From Gemmatimonadota bacterium (GTDB lineage Bacteria > Gemmatimonadota > Gemmatimonadetes > Gemmatimonadales > Gemmatimonadaceae), in assembly GCA_016704465.1 (NCBI GenBank), contig JADJAD010000018.1:23126-87125 (forward strand): 64,000 nucleotides of DNA, given 5' to 3'. The notes under the pieces are model-generated. The model saw nothing but the letters and a program-made list of their open reading frames with translations. It did not search any database and was not told the origin of the DNA. Below, in pieces: positions 35,897 to 44,586 of this stretch (position 1 is the stretch's first letter; each line of letters starts with the position of its first letter). The translations under genes and the position numbers were made by a program.

Positions 35897-37195
35897 TCAG
35901 CCCCGCGGTGCGAGCGTGACGTCGATGATCTGGTCGCGGCGCGTCCCGACCGAGACGAATCGAATCGGCGCATCCACCAGCGACTCGATGCGATCGAGGT
36001 AGGCGCGCGCCTCGCGCGGCAGGTCGGCCAGCGTGCGCGCGTCGGCGGTCGAGCGCTTCCACCCGGGGAACCACTCGTACACCGGCTCGATCGCGTCCAG
36101 CAGCGTGATGTCTGCCGGGAATTCCTCGTGGACCACGTCGCCCACCCGGTAGCCGGTGCACACGCCTAACGAATCGAGCGTATCGAGCACGTCCAGCTTC
36201 GTCACCGCCAGCCCGGTGAGCCCGTTGACCCGCACGGCGTATCGCACCACGACCGCATCGAACCAGCCGCATCGGCGCGCGCGCCCGGTGGTCGCGCCGA
36301 ATTCGTTCCCCAGCGCGCGGACCTGCGAGCCGAGTGGCTCGTCGAACTCGGTCGGCAGCGGGCCGTTGCCGACGCGCGTGGTGTAGGCCTTGACCACGCC
36401 CAGCGCAGACTGCAATGCCATCGGCGACATCCCCGCCCCGGTGGCCGCACCGCCGACGGTCGTGTTGCTCGACGTCACGAACGGGTAGGTCCCGTGGTCG
36501 AGGTCGAGCAGCGACCCTTGCGCCCCCTCGAGCAGGATGGCCGCCCCCGACTTGATCGCGCGATGGATCAACAGGCCGAGGTCTTCGGAGAGCGCGGTCA
36601 GCCGCGGGGCCAGCGCCTCGAGCCGGGCCATGGTCTCGTCGACCGACGCCCGCATGGACGACCCGTTCCGCTCGAGGCGCATGTTTGCCGTCTCGACCCC
36701 GGCTTCCACGAGCGGGCGCAGCCGATCCATGTGCTTGAGATCCACGACCCGCACACCGCGCCGCCCCGCCTTGTCCTCGTAGCAGGGGCCGATTCCCCGT
36801 CCGGTCGTGCCGATCGCCTTCGACGCCGCGCTCTCGCTGTCCACCAACTTGTGGTAGGGCATGACCAGGTGCGCCCGGTCGGAGACGTACAGCCGTCCCT
36901 CCACGTCGATCCCGTCCTTCACCAGTTCATCGATCTCGGTGAACAGCGTCTCCGGATCGAGCACCACCCCGTTGCCGATCGCGCAGCGTACCCCCGGATG
37001 CAGGATCCCCGACGGAATCTGGTGCAGGACGAACGAGTCGTCGCCGATGTGCACGGTGTGGCCGGCGTTGGCCCCGCCCTGGTATCGCACGACCCAATCG
37101 GCGCGCTCGGCGATGACGTCAACCAGCTTCCCCTTCCCTTCGTCGCCCCACTGGGCGCCGACGACTACGACGGTACGGGTCTTGGAATCGAACAT
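35897..37195 (-). CDS. purA: Adenylosuccinate synthase
   Basis: The 432-residue enzyme converts IMP and aspartate to adenylosuccinate using GTP. It carries the GTP-binding GDEGKGK at residues 17-23, GGANAGHTV, GRGIGPCYEDK and ILLEGAQGSLLDLDHGTYPF, with the C-terminal part complete. Length is normal. The start is an ATG shortly upstream of this motif. The preceding operon ends in a terminator at 37248-37278, so purA likely has its own promoter between 37196 and 37247. Confidence 0.97.
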   Translation of the reverse strand: MFDSKTRTVVVVGAQWGDEGKGKLVDVIAERADWVVRYQGGANAGHTVHIGDDSFVLHQIPSGILHPGVRCAIGNGVVLDPETLFTEIDELVKDGIDVEGRLYVSDRAHLVMPYHKLVDSESAASKAIGTTGRGIGPCYEDKAGRRGVRVVDLKHMDRLRPLVEAGVETANMRLERNGSSMRASVDETMARLEALAPRLTALSEDLGLLIHRAIKSGAAILLEGAQGSLLDLDHGTYPFVTSSNTTVGGAATGAGMSPMALQSALGVVKAYTTRVGNGPLPTEFDEPLGSQVRALGNEFGATTGRARRCGWFDAVVVRYAVRVNGLTGLAVTKLDVLDTLDSLGVCTGYRVGDVVHEEFPADITLLDAIEPVYEWFPGWKRSTADARTLADLPREARAYLDRIESLVDAPIRFVSVGTRRDQIIDVTLAPRG

Positions 37196-37247
37196 GAGAA
37201 ACGACCTGACGGAGTGCGGGACGGTATGGAGCAGTGTTGGACACAAC

Positions 37248-37278
37248 AAAAAACGCCCCGCGCACAAGCGGGGGCGTT
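37248..37278 (-). terminator. Rho-independent terminator of the efflux operon
   Basis: On the minus strand a 10-pair stem (arms 37268-37278 and 37252-37261, one bulged G, 6-base loop) is followed by a run of six T (37253-37248). It lies after the last efflux permease gene and before purA. Confidence 0.85.
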
Positions 37279-37378
37279 GGCGAAACCTACGGCATGCAGG
37301 TCCGGAGTCAACACGGGAGCGCCACGGATCAGGGCGCCCCCCCAGCCACGGCGCCCCTGCCCCGGCCGCTTGCGCCCG

Positions 37379-38497
37379 TCAGTGCGCCTGTTTGGAGTAT
37401 TTCCGAACCGCCAGCGTCAGGATGCCGACACCGCCCACCGCGAGGATGAGAATCGGTCGGGCGACGACCTCCCACCCCGCCCCCTTCACCAGCACCGCCC
37501 GCAGGATCACGGCGAAGTGCTTCACCGGATTGACCTCGGCGGCCCACTGCGCCCAGCGCGGCATGGAATCCACCGGGGTGAACAAGCCGCTCATGAGCAG
37601 GTAGATCAGCATCACGAAGAAGGCCACGAACATCGTCTGCTGCTGCGTGTTGGTGAACGTGGAGATGAACAGCCCGATGCCGAGGGCGACGACGAGATAG
37701 ACTGCCGTGGCGAGGTAGACCAGCGGGATGCTCCCCCGGGTCGGGATCCCGAAGACGAACTTCCCGATGAGCAGGCCGATCGTGAAGATCATGAGCGACA
37801 GCAGCCAGAATGGGAGCAGCTTGGCGGTGATGAACTGCCCCTTGGTGATGGGCGTGACGTTGAGTTGGTCCAGCGTCCCCAGCTCCTTCTCCCGGGCAAT
37901 GTTCTGCGCCGTGAGCAGGAGGCCGATGATCGTCGTCAGCGAGACGAGGATGGCCGGCACCATGTAGTGCTTGTAGTTGCGCGACGGGTTGAACCACCCC
38001 TGGGTTGCGATCGTGAGCACCGGCCCTCGCACGACGCCCGCGGCGCCCATGGTCATGCCCAGCTCACGCGTGTAGTCGGCCAGCACGGCCTGGGCGGCAG
38101 TGAGGATGATCCCCGCCGACGCCCCCTCCTCGGCGTTCACCTGGAGCTGCAGCGAGGCGTGCCGCTCCCGGACGAGGTCGGCCTCGAAGCCGTGCGGGAT
38201 GCGGAGCACTGCACTCACCTCGCGATCGAGCAGGGCGAACTCGACCCCCGCCGTGGTCGGTTGCTCCCGCACCACACGAAAGCGTCCGCCCCCTTCGAGT
38301 CGCTGGGTGAGTCCCGTCGACACGGTGGTCCGGTCCTCGTCCACCACCGCCAGCGACGTGCGCTTGATGTCGAACGTCGCCGCGTTGGAGAGCACGAGGA
38401 GCTGGACGACCGGAATGAAGAAGATCTGGAAGACGGTCGCCTTGTCGCGGAAGACCTGCAGGAACTCCTTCCGCATCAGGAAGAGGATGACGCGCAT
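37379..38497 (-). CDS. ABC-2 type permease (YbhR-like), efflux operon
   Basis: The 372-residue protein has an N-terminal helix (about 20-38), a large periplasmic segment, and five more helices from about 175 onward, with EKELGTLDQLNVTPITKGQF in the cytoplasmic loop, characteristic of ABC-2 permeases. In the second half, FVMLIYLLMSGLFTPVDSMPRW matches the YbhR/YhhJ group. It is last in the operon, three bases after the sister permease, and is followed by a terminator. The substrate is unknown; E. coli relatives export cationic drugs. Confidence 0.9.
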   Translation of the reverse strand: MRVILFLMRKEFLQVFRDKATVFQIFFIPVVQLLVLSNAATFDIKRTSLAVVDEDRTTVSTGLTQRLEGGGRFRVVREQPTTAGVEFALLDREVSAVLRIPHGFEADLVRERHASLQLQVNAEEGASAGIILTAAQAVLADYTRELGMTMGAAGVVRGPVLTIATQGWFNPSRNYKHYMVPAILVSLTTIIGLLLTAQNIAREKELGTLDQLNVTPITKGQFITAKLLPFWLLSLMIFTIGLLIGKFVFGIPTRGSIPLVYLATAVYLVVALGIGLFISTFTNTQQQTMFVAFFVMLIYLLMSGLFTPVDSMPRWAQWAAEVNPVKHFAVILRAVLVKGAGWEVVARPILILAVGGVGILTLAVRKYSKQAH

Positions 38498-38500
38498 CGG

Positions 38501-39604
38501 TCAGTCCAGTCGAATGGCGAGTCGCCGGGCGCCAAGCACGAGCAGTGCCAGCGTCATGCCGACGAGAATCAGCGTCTCCTGCCAGAGCGTGGCGAGTCCG
38601 GCCCCCTTGACCATGATCCCGCGGACGATCAGCAGGAACCAGCGCGCGGGGACGATGTTGGTGAACAGACGCAGCGGGGTCGGGAGCGACTCGAGCGGAA
38701 AGATGAAGCCCGACAGCATCAGCGTCGGCAGGAGGAGCCCGGCCAGCGCGGCAATCATGGCGGTGCGCTGGGTCTGCGCGCTGGTGGAAATCACGATGCC
38801 GAGCGCGAGCGCATTCAGGATGTAGAGCAGGCACTCGGCCAGGAGCAGGACCAGGCTGCCGCGCAGCGGCATGCCGAAGACCCCCCACGCCGCGCCCAGC
38901 ACGAGCAGCACATTGGCGAACCCCATCGCGACGTAGGGCGCCACCTTGCCGGCAACAATCGCCCACGGGTGCAGTGGCGACACGAGCAACATTTCCATCG
39001 TCCCGGTCTCCTTCTCGCGCGTGATCGAGATGGCGGTCATCATCGCCGAGACGATGGTGAGGACGAGCGCGATGAGGCCGGGGACGAAGAGGTTCACGCT
39101 CTCCAGCGTCGGGTTGTAGCGCATGCGGGTCGCCAGGTCGATGCGCAGGCTTCCCGCGCGCACGACCGACTCGGCATGCCAGCGCTGGATGATTGCCGTG
39201 GCGTACGATTGCATGACCGAGCCGGTGTTCGGGTCGGCCCCATCGGTGATGAGCTGGATCGGGAGTGTTGCCTGTCCGCGCAGCAGCCGATCGGCATCGC
39301 GTGGCAGGACCACCGCCTGCCGCAGCACCCCCGACCGGAAGCCGTCATCGAGCGACTGCATCGTCGGGTACACGCCCATGAGCTGGAACCGGGTCGAACT
39401 CGCGAAGCGCTGGACCAGCGCGCGCGTGGCGGTGCTGGGTGTCGGGTCGACGATCGCGATGCGCACATCGCGGACGTCGGTCCGCACGGCGTACCCGAAG
39501 ATGAGCACCTGGACGAGCGGCATGAGCAGGAGGATCCAGAACGTCTGCCGGTCGCGCAGGATGTGGAACGCTTCCTTGCGCACGAAGCCCGCGAAGGCGT
39601 TCAT
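38501..39604 (-). CDS. ABC-2 type permease (YbhS-like), efflux operon
   Basis: The 367-residue permease has the same topology as its neighbour: one N-terminal helix, an extracytoplasmic domain and a helix cluster, with REKETGTMEMLLVSPLHP in the cytoplasmic loop and SGFIFPLESLPTPLR later. With the next gene it would form a heterodimeric channel energised by the two ATPases upstream. It overlaps the second ATPase gene by ATGA. Confidence 0.9.
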   Translation of the reverse strand: MNAFAGFVRKEAFHILRDRQTFWILLLMPLVQVLIFGYAVRTDVRDVRIAIVDPTPSTATRALVQRFASSTRFQLMGVYPTMQSLDDGFRSGVLRQAVVLPRDADRLLRGQATLPIQLITDGADPNTGSVMQSYATAIIQRWHAESVVRAGSLRIDLATRMRYNPTLESVNLFVPGLIALVLTIVSAMMTAISITREKETGTMEMLLVSPLHPWAIVAGKVAPYVAMGFANVLLVLGAAWGVFGMPLRGSLVLLLAECLLYILNALALGIVISTSAQTQRTAMIAALAGLLLPTLMLSGFIFPLESLPTPLRLFTNIVPARWFLLIVRGIMVKGAGLATLWQETLILVGMTLALLVLGARRLAIRLD

Positions 39605-40335
39605 GCCGCCCCCGGCCGCGTGAGCTGCAGGAAGAGCTCATCCAGTGACGTCACGCCGAACTCGCGCTTCACCTCGCCCGGCGTCCCCATGGCCGCAATC
39701 GCACCCTCGACCATGATCGACAGCCGGTCGCAGTACTCGGCCTCGTCGAGGTAGTGCGTCGTGACGAGGACGGTGGTGCCGGCGGCGGCCGTCTCGTAGA
39801 TCAACTCCCAGAAGCGTCGGCGCGTGATGGGATCCACCCCTCCGGTGGGCTCGTCGAGGAAGACGATCTTCGGCTCGTGCAGGAGGGCCACGGAAAGCGC
39901 CAGCTGCTGCTTCCACCCCAGCGGAATGCGACGCACCAGCTCCTTCCGGGCGTGCTCGAGTCCGATGCGCCCGAGCAGGGCGTGCGTGCGCTCGGCGATC
40001 TGCGCGTTGGACAGCCCGTAGATCCCTCCGTAGAGGGTGATGTTCTCCTGCACCGTCAAGTCGTCGTACAGCGAGAATTTCTGGCTCATGTAGCCGATGT
40101 TGCGCCGTACCGCCTCCGAGTCGGTCGCGATGTCGTATCCGGCCACCTGCGCCGAGCCATCGCTCGGTTCGAGCAGCCCGATGAGCATGCGCATCGCCGT
40201 CGTCTTGCCGGCGCCGTTGGCGCCCAGGAAGCCGAAGACCTCGCCTTGTGCCACGTGAAACGTCAGGTCCCGCACAGCGACAAACTCTCCAAAGCGGCGC
40301 GTGAGGCCGTGGGTCTCGATCGCGAAGGCGCTCAT
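39601..40335 (-). CDS. ABC transporter ATPase with atypical signature (YbhF C-terminal-half-like)
   Basis: The 244-residue ATPase has Walker A GANGAGKT and Walker B IVFLDEPTGGVDP. The usual LSGGQ is replaced by IPLGWKQQLAL, a variation I associate with the second ATPase domain of YbhF/YhiH-type exporters; it may mark a degenerate site. It overlaps both neighbours by ATGA. Together with the preceding ATPase gene it corresponds to the two halves of the fused YbhF. Confidence 0.9.
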   Translation of the reverse strand: MSAFAIETHGLTRRFGEFVAVRDLTFHVAQGEVFGFLGANGAGKTTAMRMLIGLLEPSDGSAQVAGYDIATDSEAVRRNIGYMSQKFSLYDDLTVQENITLYGGIYGLSNAQIAERTHALLGRIGLEHARKELVRRIPLGWKQQLALSVALLHEPKIVFLDEPTGGVDPITRRRFWELIYETAAAGTTVLVTTHYLDEAEYCDRLSIMVEGAIAAMGTPGEVKREFGVTSLDELFLQLTRPGAA

Positions 40336-41315
40336 CCGACTTGCTCCCCCGCCGTTCCGGCCGCCATGTGCCACATGAATGCGTCCTCGATGCCGGCGGG
40401 AATCGCCGAGATCCCGGGCGACGGAACGCCGTTCGCCTGGACGAACGCGCGGACTTCGTCGATGATCGCTCCGTCGTCCATCCCGGCACGGGCGTCCGTG
40501 TAGTGCAGCACGTCGCCGAACGGCCACACCGCCGCGGCATGCGGAAAGCGACGCAGGACGGCCAGGATCCCCAGTCGATCGGGGGCCTGCACCGCAAACA
40601 ACGGACGCGGATACGCGGCACGGATGGCGGCCGGCGTATCGACCAGCAAGATGCGACCCTGCTGCATGAGCGCGACCCGATCGCATCGACTCGCTTCATC
40701 CATGTAGGGCGTGGAGACGACGATGGTCAACCCGCCATCGCGCAGCCGGTCGAGCAGGTCCCAGAACTCCCGCCGGGAGACCGCGTCCACCCCGGTCGTC
40801 GGTTCATCCAGGAAGAGAATCTCGGGGGCGTGCACGAGGGCGCAGCACAGTGCGAGCTTCTGCTTCATTCCCCCGGACAGCGCCCCCGCCCGGCGGTCGG
40901 CGAACGGTGCCAGTTGCCGCCAGATCGGCTCGATGATCGACATCCCCTCCTCCACGCTGGTCCCGAAGACCGAGGCGAAGAAGCGCAGGTTCTCCAGCGC
41001 GCTCAGGTCCGGATACAGGGAGAAGCGACCAGGCATATAGCCCACCCGCGACCGCAAGGTCCACAGGTCGGTCACCACATCGTACCCGAGCACCCGCACG
41101 CTCCCCGCATCCGGCACCAGGAGCGTCACCAGCGTGCGGAACAGCGTGGTCTTCCCCGCCCCGTCAGGTCCGATGAAGCCGAACAGCTCGCCCGGTCGCA
41201 CGTCGAATGTGAGCGAGTCCACCGCGGTGACGTCACCAAAGCGCCGAGTGAAGGCGCGCACGTCCACGGCGGGCGGCGCCGCGACGTCCATCATCGACTC
41301 CACCGCTGGCGACAT
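40332..41315 (-). CDS. ABC transporter ATPase (YbhF N-terminal-half-like)
   Basis: The 327-residue ATPase has Walker A GPDGAGKT, an intact signature LSGGMKQKLAL, Walker B ILFLDEPTTGVD and a C-terminal extension of about 90 residues after the ATPase domain. It is four bases downstream of the HlyD-like gene and overlaps the second ATPase by ATGA. Splitting of the E. coli ybhF fusion into two genes is the clearest difference from that operon. Confidence 0.93.
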   Translation of the reverse strand: MSPAVESMMDVAAPPAVDVRAFTRRFGDVTAVDSLTFDVRPGELFGFIGPDGAGKTTLFRTLVTLLVPDAGSVRVLGYDVVTDLWTLRSRVGYMPGRFSLYPDLSALENLRFFASVFGTSVEEGMSIIEPIWRQLAPFADRRAGALSGGMKQKLALCCALVHAPEILFLDEPTTGVDAVSRREFWDLLDRLRDGGLTIVVSTPYMDEASRCDRVALMQQGRILLVDTPAAIRAAYPRPLFAVQAPDRLGILAVLRRFPHAAAVWPFGDVLHYTDARAGMDDGAIIDEVRAFVQANGVPSPGISAIPAGIEDAFMWHMAAGTAGEQVG

Positions 41316-41319
41316 GGGC

Positions 41320-42222
41320 TCACCGTTCCGGGGTCGCCACCGTCAGCGTCAGCTCGGCCGGCATTCCCAGCCGCAACCGACCGTCAGCATTCGGCACCGC
41401 CAGCTTGACGGCATAGACCTGCATCACCCGCTCCTCGCGGGTCTGGATCGGTGTCGGCGTGAACTCCGCGGCCGGCGCGATCCACGTCACCCGACCCTCG
41501 AGCGTGCGCAGCGAGTCACCACCCGCATCCACCCGCACCACATGCACCTGCCCCAGCGCCACCTGCGAGAGCTGGGCACCGCTCACGTATGCGCGCAGGA
41601 TCAGCGTGTCGAGCGAGGCCATCTTGAACAGCGGTGACCCCGCCTGCACCAGCTCGCCCGGTTCCACATAACGCGTCAACACCGTCCCCGCCTCGGGGGC
41701 CACAATACGGCTCCGTCGAATCCGGTCCTCGAGCGTCGCCACCTGGGCCTCGATCGACGCGACCTCGCGCAGCACCGTGACTCGTGCGGCCTGCGCGCCC
41801 TGCAGCTGCTCGCGCAGCACGCGCACATCCCGCTCCGCCCGGTCGCCCTGCTGAGCCGTGGCCGCCTGAGCCGCCAGCAACCGTCGCGTGCGTTCCAGCT
41901 CGCGCTCGGCGATCCCCTGCTGCGTCTCGAACACCGCGGCAGTCGCCTCTACCTCGCGGATGCGTGCCTGGGCCGACGCGCGACGCGCCAGCAGCTCGGC
42001 GCGCTGCAGCACCAGCGCCGTCGAGTCGACCAGGCCGACCTCCTCGCCGGCCGTCAGGCGGCGCCCCTCCTCGGCATCGAGGCGCAGCACGCGCCCCGGG
42101 ACCTCCGATGCCACCGTCACCTCCGTCGCCTCGAAGTTTCCATAGGCGTCGGCGCTCGCCTGGCGACAGGCGGCAATGAACAGGAGCGACGCGATCGACA
42201 GCGAGCGAACGATGGTGTGCAT
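41320..42222 (-). CDS. HlyD-family periplasmic adaptor lipoprotein (YbhG-like)
   Basis: From ATG 42222 the 300-residue protein has a lipoprotein signal (LLFIAAC) and the opening YGNFEATEVTVASEVPGRVL of YbhG-type membrane fusion proteins. It continues with a long coiled-coil hairpin (about 85-180, rich in Glu, Arg and Ala) and the returning lipoyl/barrel segment IVAPEAGTVLTRYVEPGELV. It links the inner-membrane ABC transporter to the TolC-like channel. The same frame stays open upstream, but this stretch has no signal peptide and is not needed. Confidence 0.92.
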   Translation of the reverse strand: MHTIVRSLSIASLLFIAACRQASADAYGNFEATEVTVASEVPGRVLRLDAEEGRRLTAGEEVGLVDSTALVLQRAELLARRASAQARIREVEATAAVFETQQGIAERELERTRRLLAAQAATAQQGDRAERDVRVLREQLQGAQAARVTVLREVASIEAQVATLEDRIRRSRIVAPEAGTVLTRYVEPGELVQAGSPLFKMASLDTLILRAYVSGAQLSQVALGQVHVVRVDAGGDSLRTLEGRVTWIAPAAEFTPTPIQTREERVMQVYAVKLAVPNADGRLRLGMPAELTLTVATPER

Positions 42223-42371
42223 GGCCTGGGTCTTACGGCTGAAGGATGTGGCGGTCACAACTCGACCGCCGACCGGCGGAAGGCGATGCGCGCCCCCGCC
42301 GAGAGTTGGACCGCGACGCGGCGGCTCCCGTTCCGGCTCGGCGCTGAGCATCACACGGATGGGGGACGCCA

Positions 42372-43709
42372 TCATGCCCCCCCCCGATCGTCGCTGCGCG
42401 GCACCAGACCGAGCGTCGTGAGGTAGCGTGCCTGTGCCTGCGACAGCTCCGCGCGGTGGCGCTGCAACGTCAGTCGCGCTTCCAGCACATCGGTCCGCGT
42501 TTCCACGTACTCGGCTGCCGGGATCGCGCCCTCGTTGAATTGCGCGCGCGCCTGCTGCTCGATCTCGCCGCGCAGCGCGACAACGCGCGCATCCGTCTCG
42601 AGCGCCGCACGCAATCGCTGCATGTCGCTCACGTCGCTCTCGGTGGCACGCGCGAGTTGGTCGGCCAGCGCCCGCTCCTCGGTCGACACCATCCGCTGCT
42701 GCAGGTGGATCACCTCGGCGGAGCGATCCGCGTTTCGCCAGGTCCACGGACGCCACTCCACGCGCAGTCCCGCCTGCCAGAACTCATCCGGATCGGTGCG
42801 AAACTGGTTGAGCCCCGGTCGCCCGAAGCCGGCCTGCCCGAAGGCGACCAGGCGCGGGCGGTTCTCGAGGCGCGTCAGCACGACCTCGCGATCCAGACGA
42901 AGCCGAGTACGCTCGAACTGCGCGAACTCCGGACGCGCCCGCAGTGCCTCGGGACTCGAGGTATTGCGCGCCTGCTCCACTTCCTGCGCGAGGTCCGGGA
43001 GCACGAGCACCGATGCGTCGACAATCGTGCGGCCGCTCAAGCGCGCCAGCACGGCCAGCGACACACGTCGTGCCGAGGCGGCCTCGTCGCGGGCGAGCTC
43101 GGCACGCAAGCGCTCGGCGACAATCGCGGCGGAATCACGAGGGAGTGCCGCACCGGCGAGCACGCGCGCACGTGCCAGCTCCAATCGAGCGTCCAGATCG
43201 CCGAGCAGCGCGTCGAACTCGAGCGTGCGCTGCTGCAGCAAGTACGCGTTGAAGAACGCCGCGTTCACCTCGGCGCGTAGCCGATAAAGCGCGGCGTCGA
43301 CAGCTGCAGCCGACTCGGCCAGGCGGGCGCGCTCCACGTCCTGCCGCGCCGACACTGCACCGCCGTCGTACAGCAGTTGTTGCGCGTCGAGGGTGGCCTG
43401 CCAGCGATCCTTCGGCGGCGCGGGGATCGACGCACCGGGAAGATTCAGCGTCACCGCTGTCACGTCGCTCTGGTGCGACGCGGCCCCGTTGAGGGCGAGC
43501 TGCGGGCGGCGCTCCATCTCCAGCGACGTGAGCCGCAGCGACGACTGGGCGCGCAACAACTCCGGCTGCGCTGCGCGCGCGTCGCGCGCCACGGCCGCCG
43601 CCTGCAGGGCACCTAGATGGAGCGTGTCCTGGGCACCGATTGCCGGAGCGAGGCCGACGTGCAGCGCGCCGAGGAGCGCGCCGAGGACTGCGAGTCGATG
43701 TGCGATCAC
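42372..43709 (-). CDS. TolC-family outer-membrane efflux protein
   Basis: The 445-residue protein has a cleavable signal peptide (ending at ...APAIGAQ) and two repeats of the outer-membrane efflux domain with long alpha-helical coiled stretches and short barrel strands. It supplies the outer-membrane channel for the ABC system that follows. Its ATG overlaps the TetR stop (ATGA), so regulator and channel are co-translated. The gap of about 150 bases before the HlyD gene is the largest in the operon and shows no convincing feature. Confidence 0.9.
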   Translation of the reverse strand: MIAHRLAVLGALLGALHVGLAPAIGAQDTLHLGALQAAAVARDARAAQPELLRAQSSLRLTSLEMERRPQLALNGAASHQSDVTAVTLNLPGASIPAPPKDRWQATLDAQQLLYDGGAVSARQDVERARLAESAAAVDAALYRLRAEVNAAFFNAYLLQQRTLEFDALLGDLDARLELARARVLAGAALPRDSAAIVAERLRAELARDEAASARRVSLAVLARLSGRTIVDASVLVLPDLAQEVEQARNTSSPEALRARPEFAQFERTRLRLDREVVLTRLENRPRLVAFGQAGFGRPGLNQFRTDPDEFWQAGLRVEWRPWTWRNADRSAEVIHLQQRMVSTEERALADQLARATESDVSDMQRLRAALETDARVVALRGEIEQQARAQFNEGAIPAAEYVETRTDVLEARLTLQRHRAELSQAQARYLTTLGLVPRSDDRGGA

Positions 43710-44380
43710 GGACGCAACCCGGCGAGAAAGAAGGCGGGGAGTTCGCGCTTGCGCGCCTCGACAAAGGCGGGAAAGCGGTCGGCGTCGAGCCCCACGATGA
43801 CCTCGAAGAGGGGACGCGCGACGAACGGAAAGACGAGAAGTCCCATCAGGTTCGCGACGAAATGCTCGGCGGAGATACGGCGGATTTCTCCCGCGGCGGC
43901 CGCGGCCGCGAGCTGTCGCCGCAGCACGCCGAGCGGCGCCGTCCCGGCACGCCGCATGATCGTCTGCACGCGCTCGGGCTGCGTGTGTGCCTCGCTCACG
44001 ACGTAGCCGGCGAGGTATGGGTGCGCCCCGTGGAAGTCGAGCTGCTCGCGAACGACCGCACGCACCTTGTCCTCGATCGACAGTTCGGCGTCGCCGAGGA
44101 TGGCGAAGACGGTCGGCAGGAACTCGGCGGCGGCGGCGGCGAAGACGGCGTCGGCCAGCGCCTCCTTGGTTCCGAAGTAGTAGTGCACGAGCGCCTTGTT
44201 GACGCCAGCCTCGTCTGCGATCTCCTGCGTCCGAGTCTTGGACGTGCCCTGTCGCCGGAAGACGCGGTGCGCGGCCGCGAGGATGCGGTCGCGGCTCGCG
44301 CCATCCGTGCCGGCGGCCGTCGCCGCGACCGGGCGGCGTCGAACGGCAGCGGGTGCGCGTGAACTCGCTGGTTTAACCAT
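43706..44380 (-). CDS. TetR/AcrR-family repressor (CecR/YbiH-like)
   Basis: The 224-residue protein has an Ala/Arg-rich tail of about 25 residues and then the TetR helix-turn-helix (TRTQEIADEAGVNKALVHYYF), followed by a helical ligand-binding domain. It heads the efflux operon and likely represses it and itself. The palindrome covering its own start codon is a strong candidate operator. By operon layout it corresponds to CecR (YbiH) of E. coli. Confidence 0.93.
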   Translation of the reverse strand: MVKPASSRAPAAVRRRPVAATAAGTDGASRDRILAAAHRVFRRQGTSKTRTQEIADEAGVNKALVHYYFGTKEALADAVFAAAAAEFLPTVFAILGDAELSIEDKVRAVVREQLDFHGAHPYLAGYVVSEAHTQPERVQTIMRRAGTAPLGVLRRQLAAAAAAGEIRRISAEHFVANLMGLLVFPFVARPLFEVIVGLDADRFPAFVEARKRELPAFFLAGLRP

Positions 44381-44390
44381 ATGGTTAAAC
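44371..44390. promoter_or_regulatory. TetR-type operator palindrome over the repressor's start codon
   Basis: GTTTAACCATATGGTTAAAC is a perfect 20-bp palindrome. The ATG start of the TetR gene (minus strand, 44380) lies inside it, so binding would block both transcription and translation initiation. The surrounding region is otherwise very GC-rich, which makes this AT-rich block stand out. Tex is divergent, with its start about 196 bases away, so the site may also affect that gene. Confidence 0.85.
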
Positions 44391-44586
44391 TGACGGGATA
44401 AGTCGGCGCTGTCAAGGGTGAGGGGGTCGATCCCGCGCGCGACATCCAGCGACGAGGACGGGCGGCCGTGAAGTCAAGGCGTTGCCCCGATGGCGCATGT
44501 CGGCCAGCTTGCCCGCTCGCCATCGTCCGCGGATCGCGCCGTCCCGCGCGCCATCGGCGGTCCCTTGCGTCACTTCTCCACGCCGC

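Noticed and set aside
36494..39754. Long plus-strand open frame opposite purA and the ABC permeases
   Set aside because: It is antisense to well-recognised genes, rich in His, Arg and Gln, and has no start signal or family resemblance; it is a GC-skew shadow.
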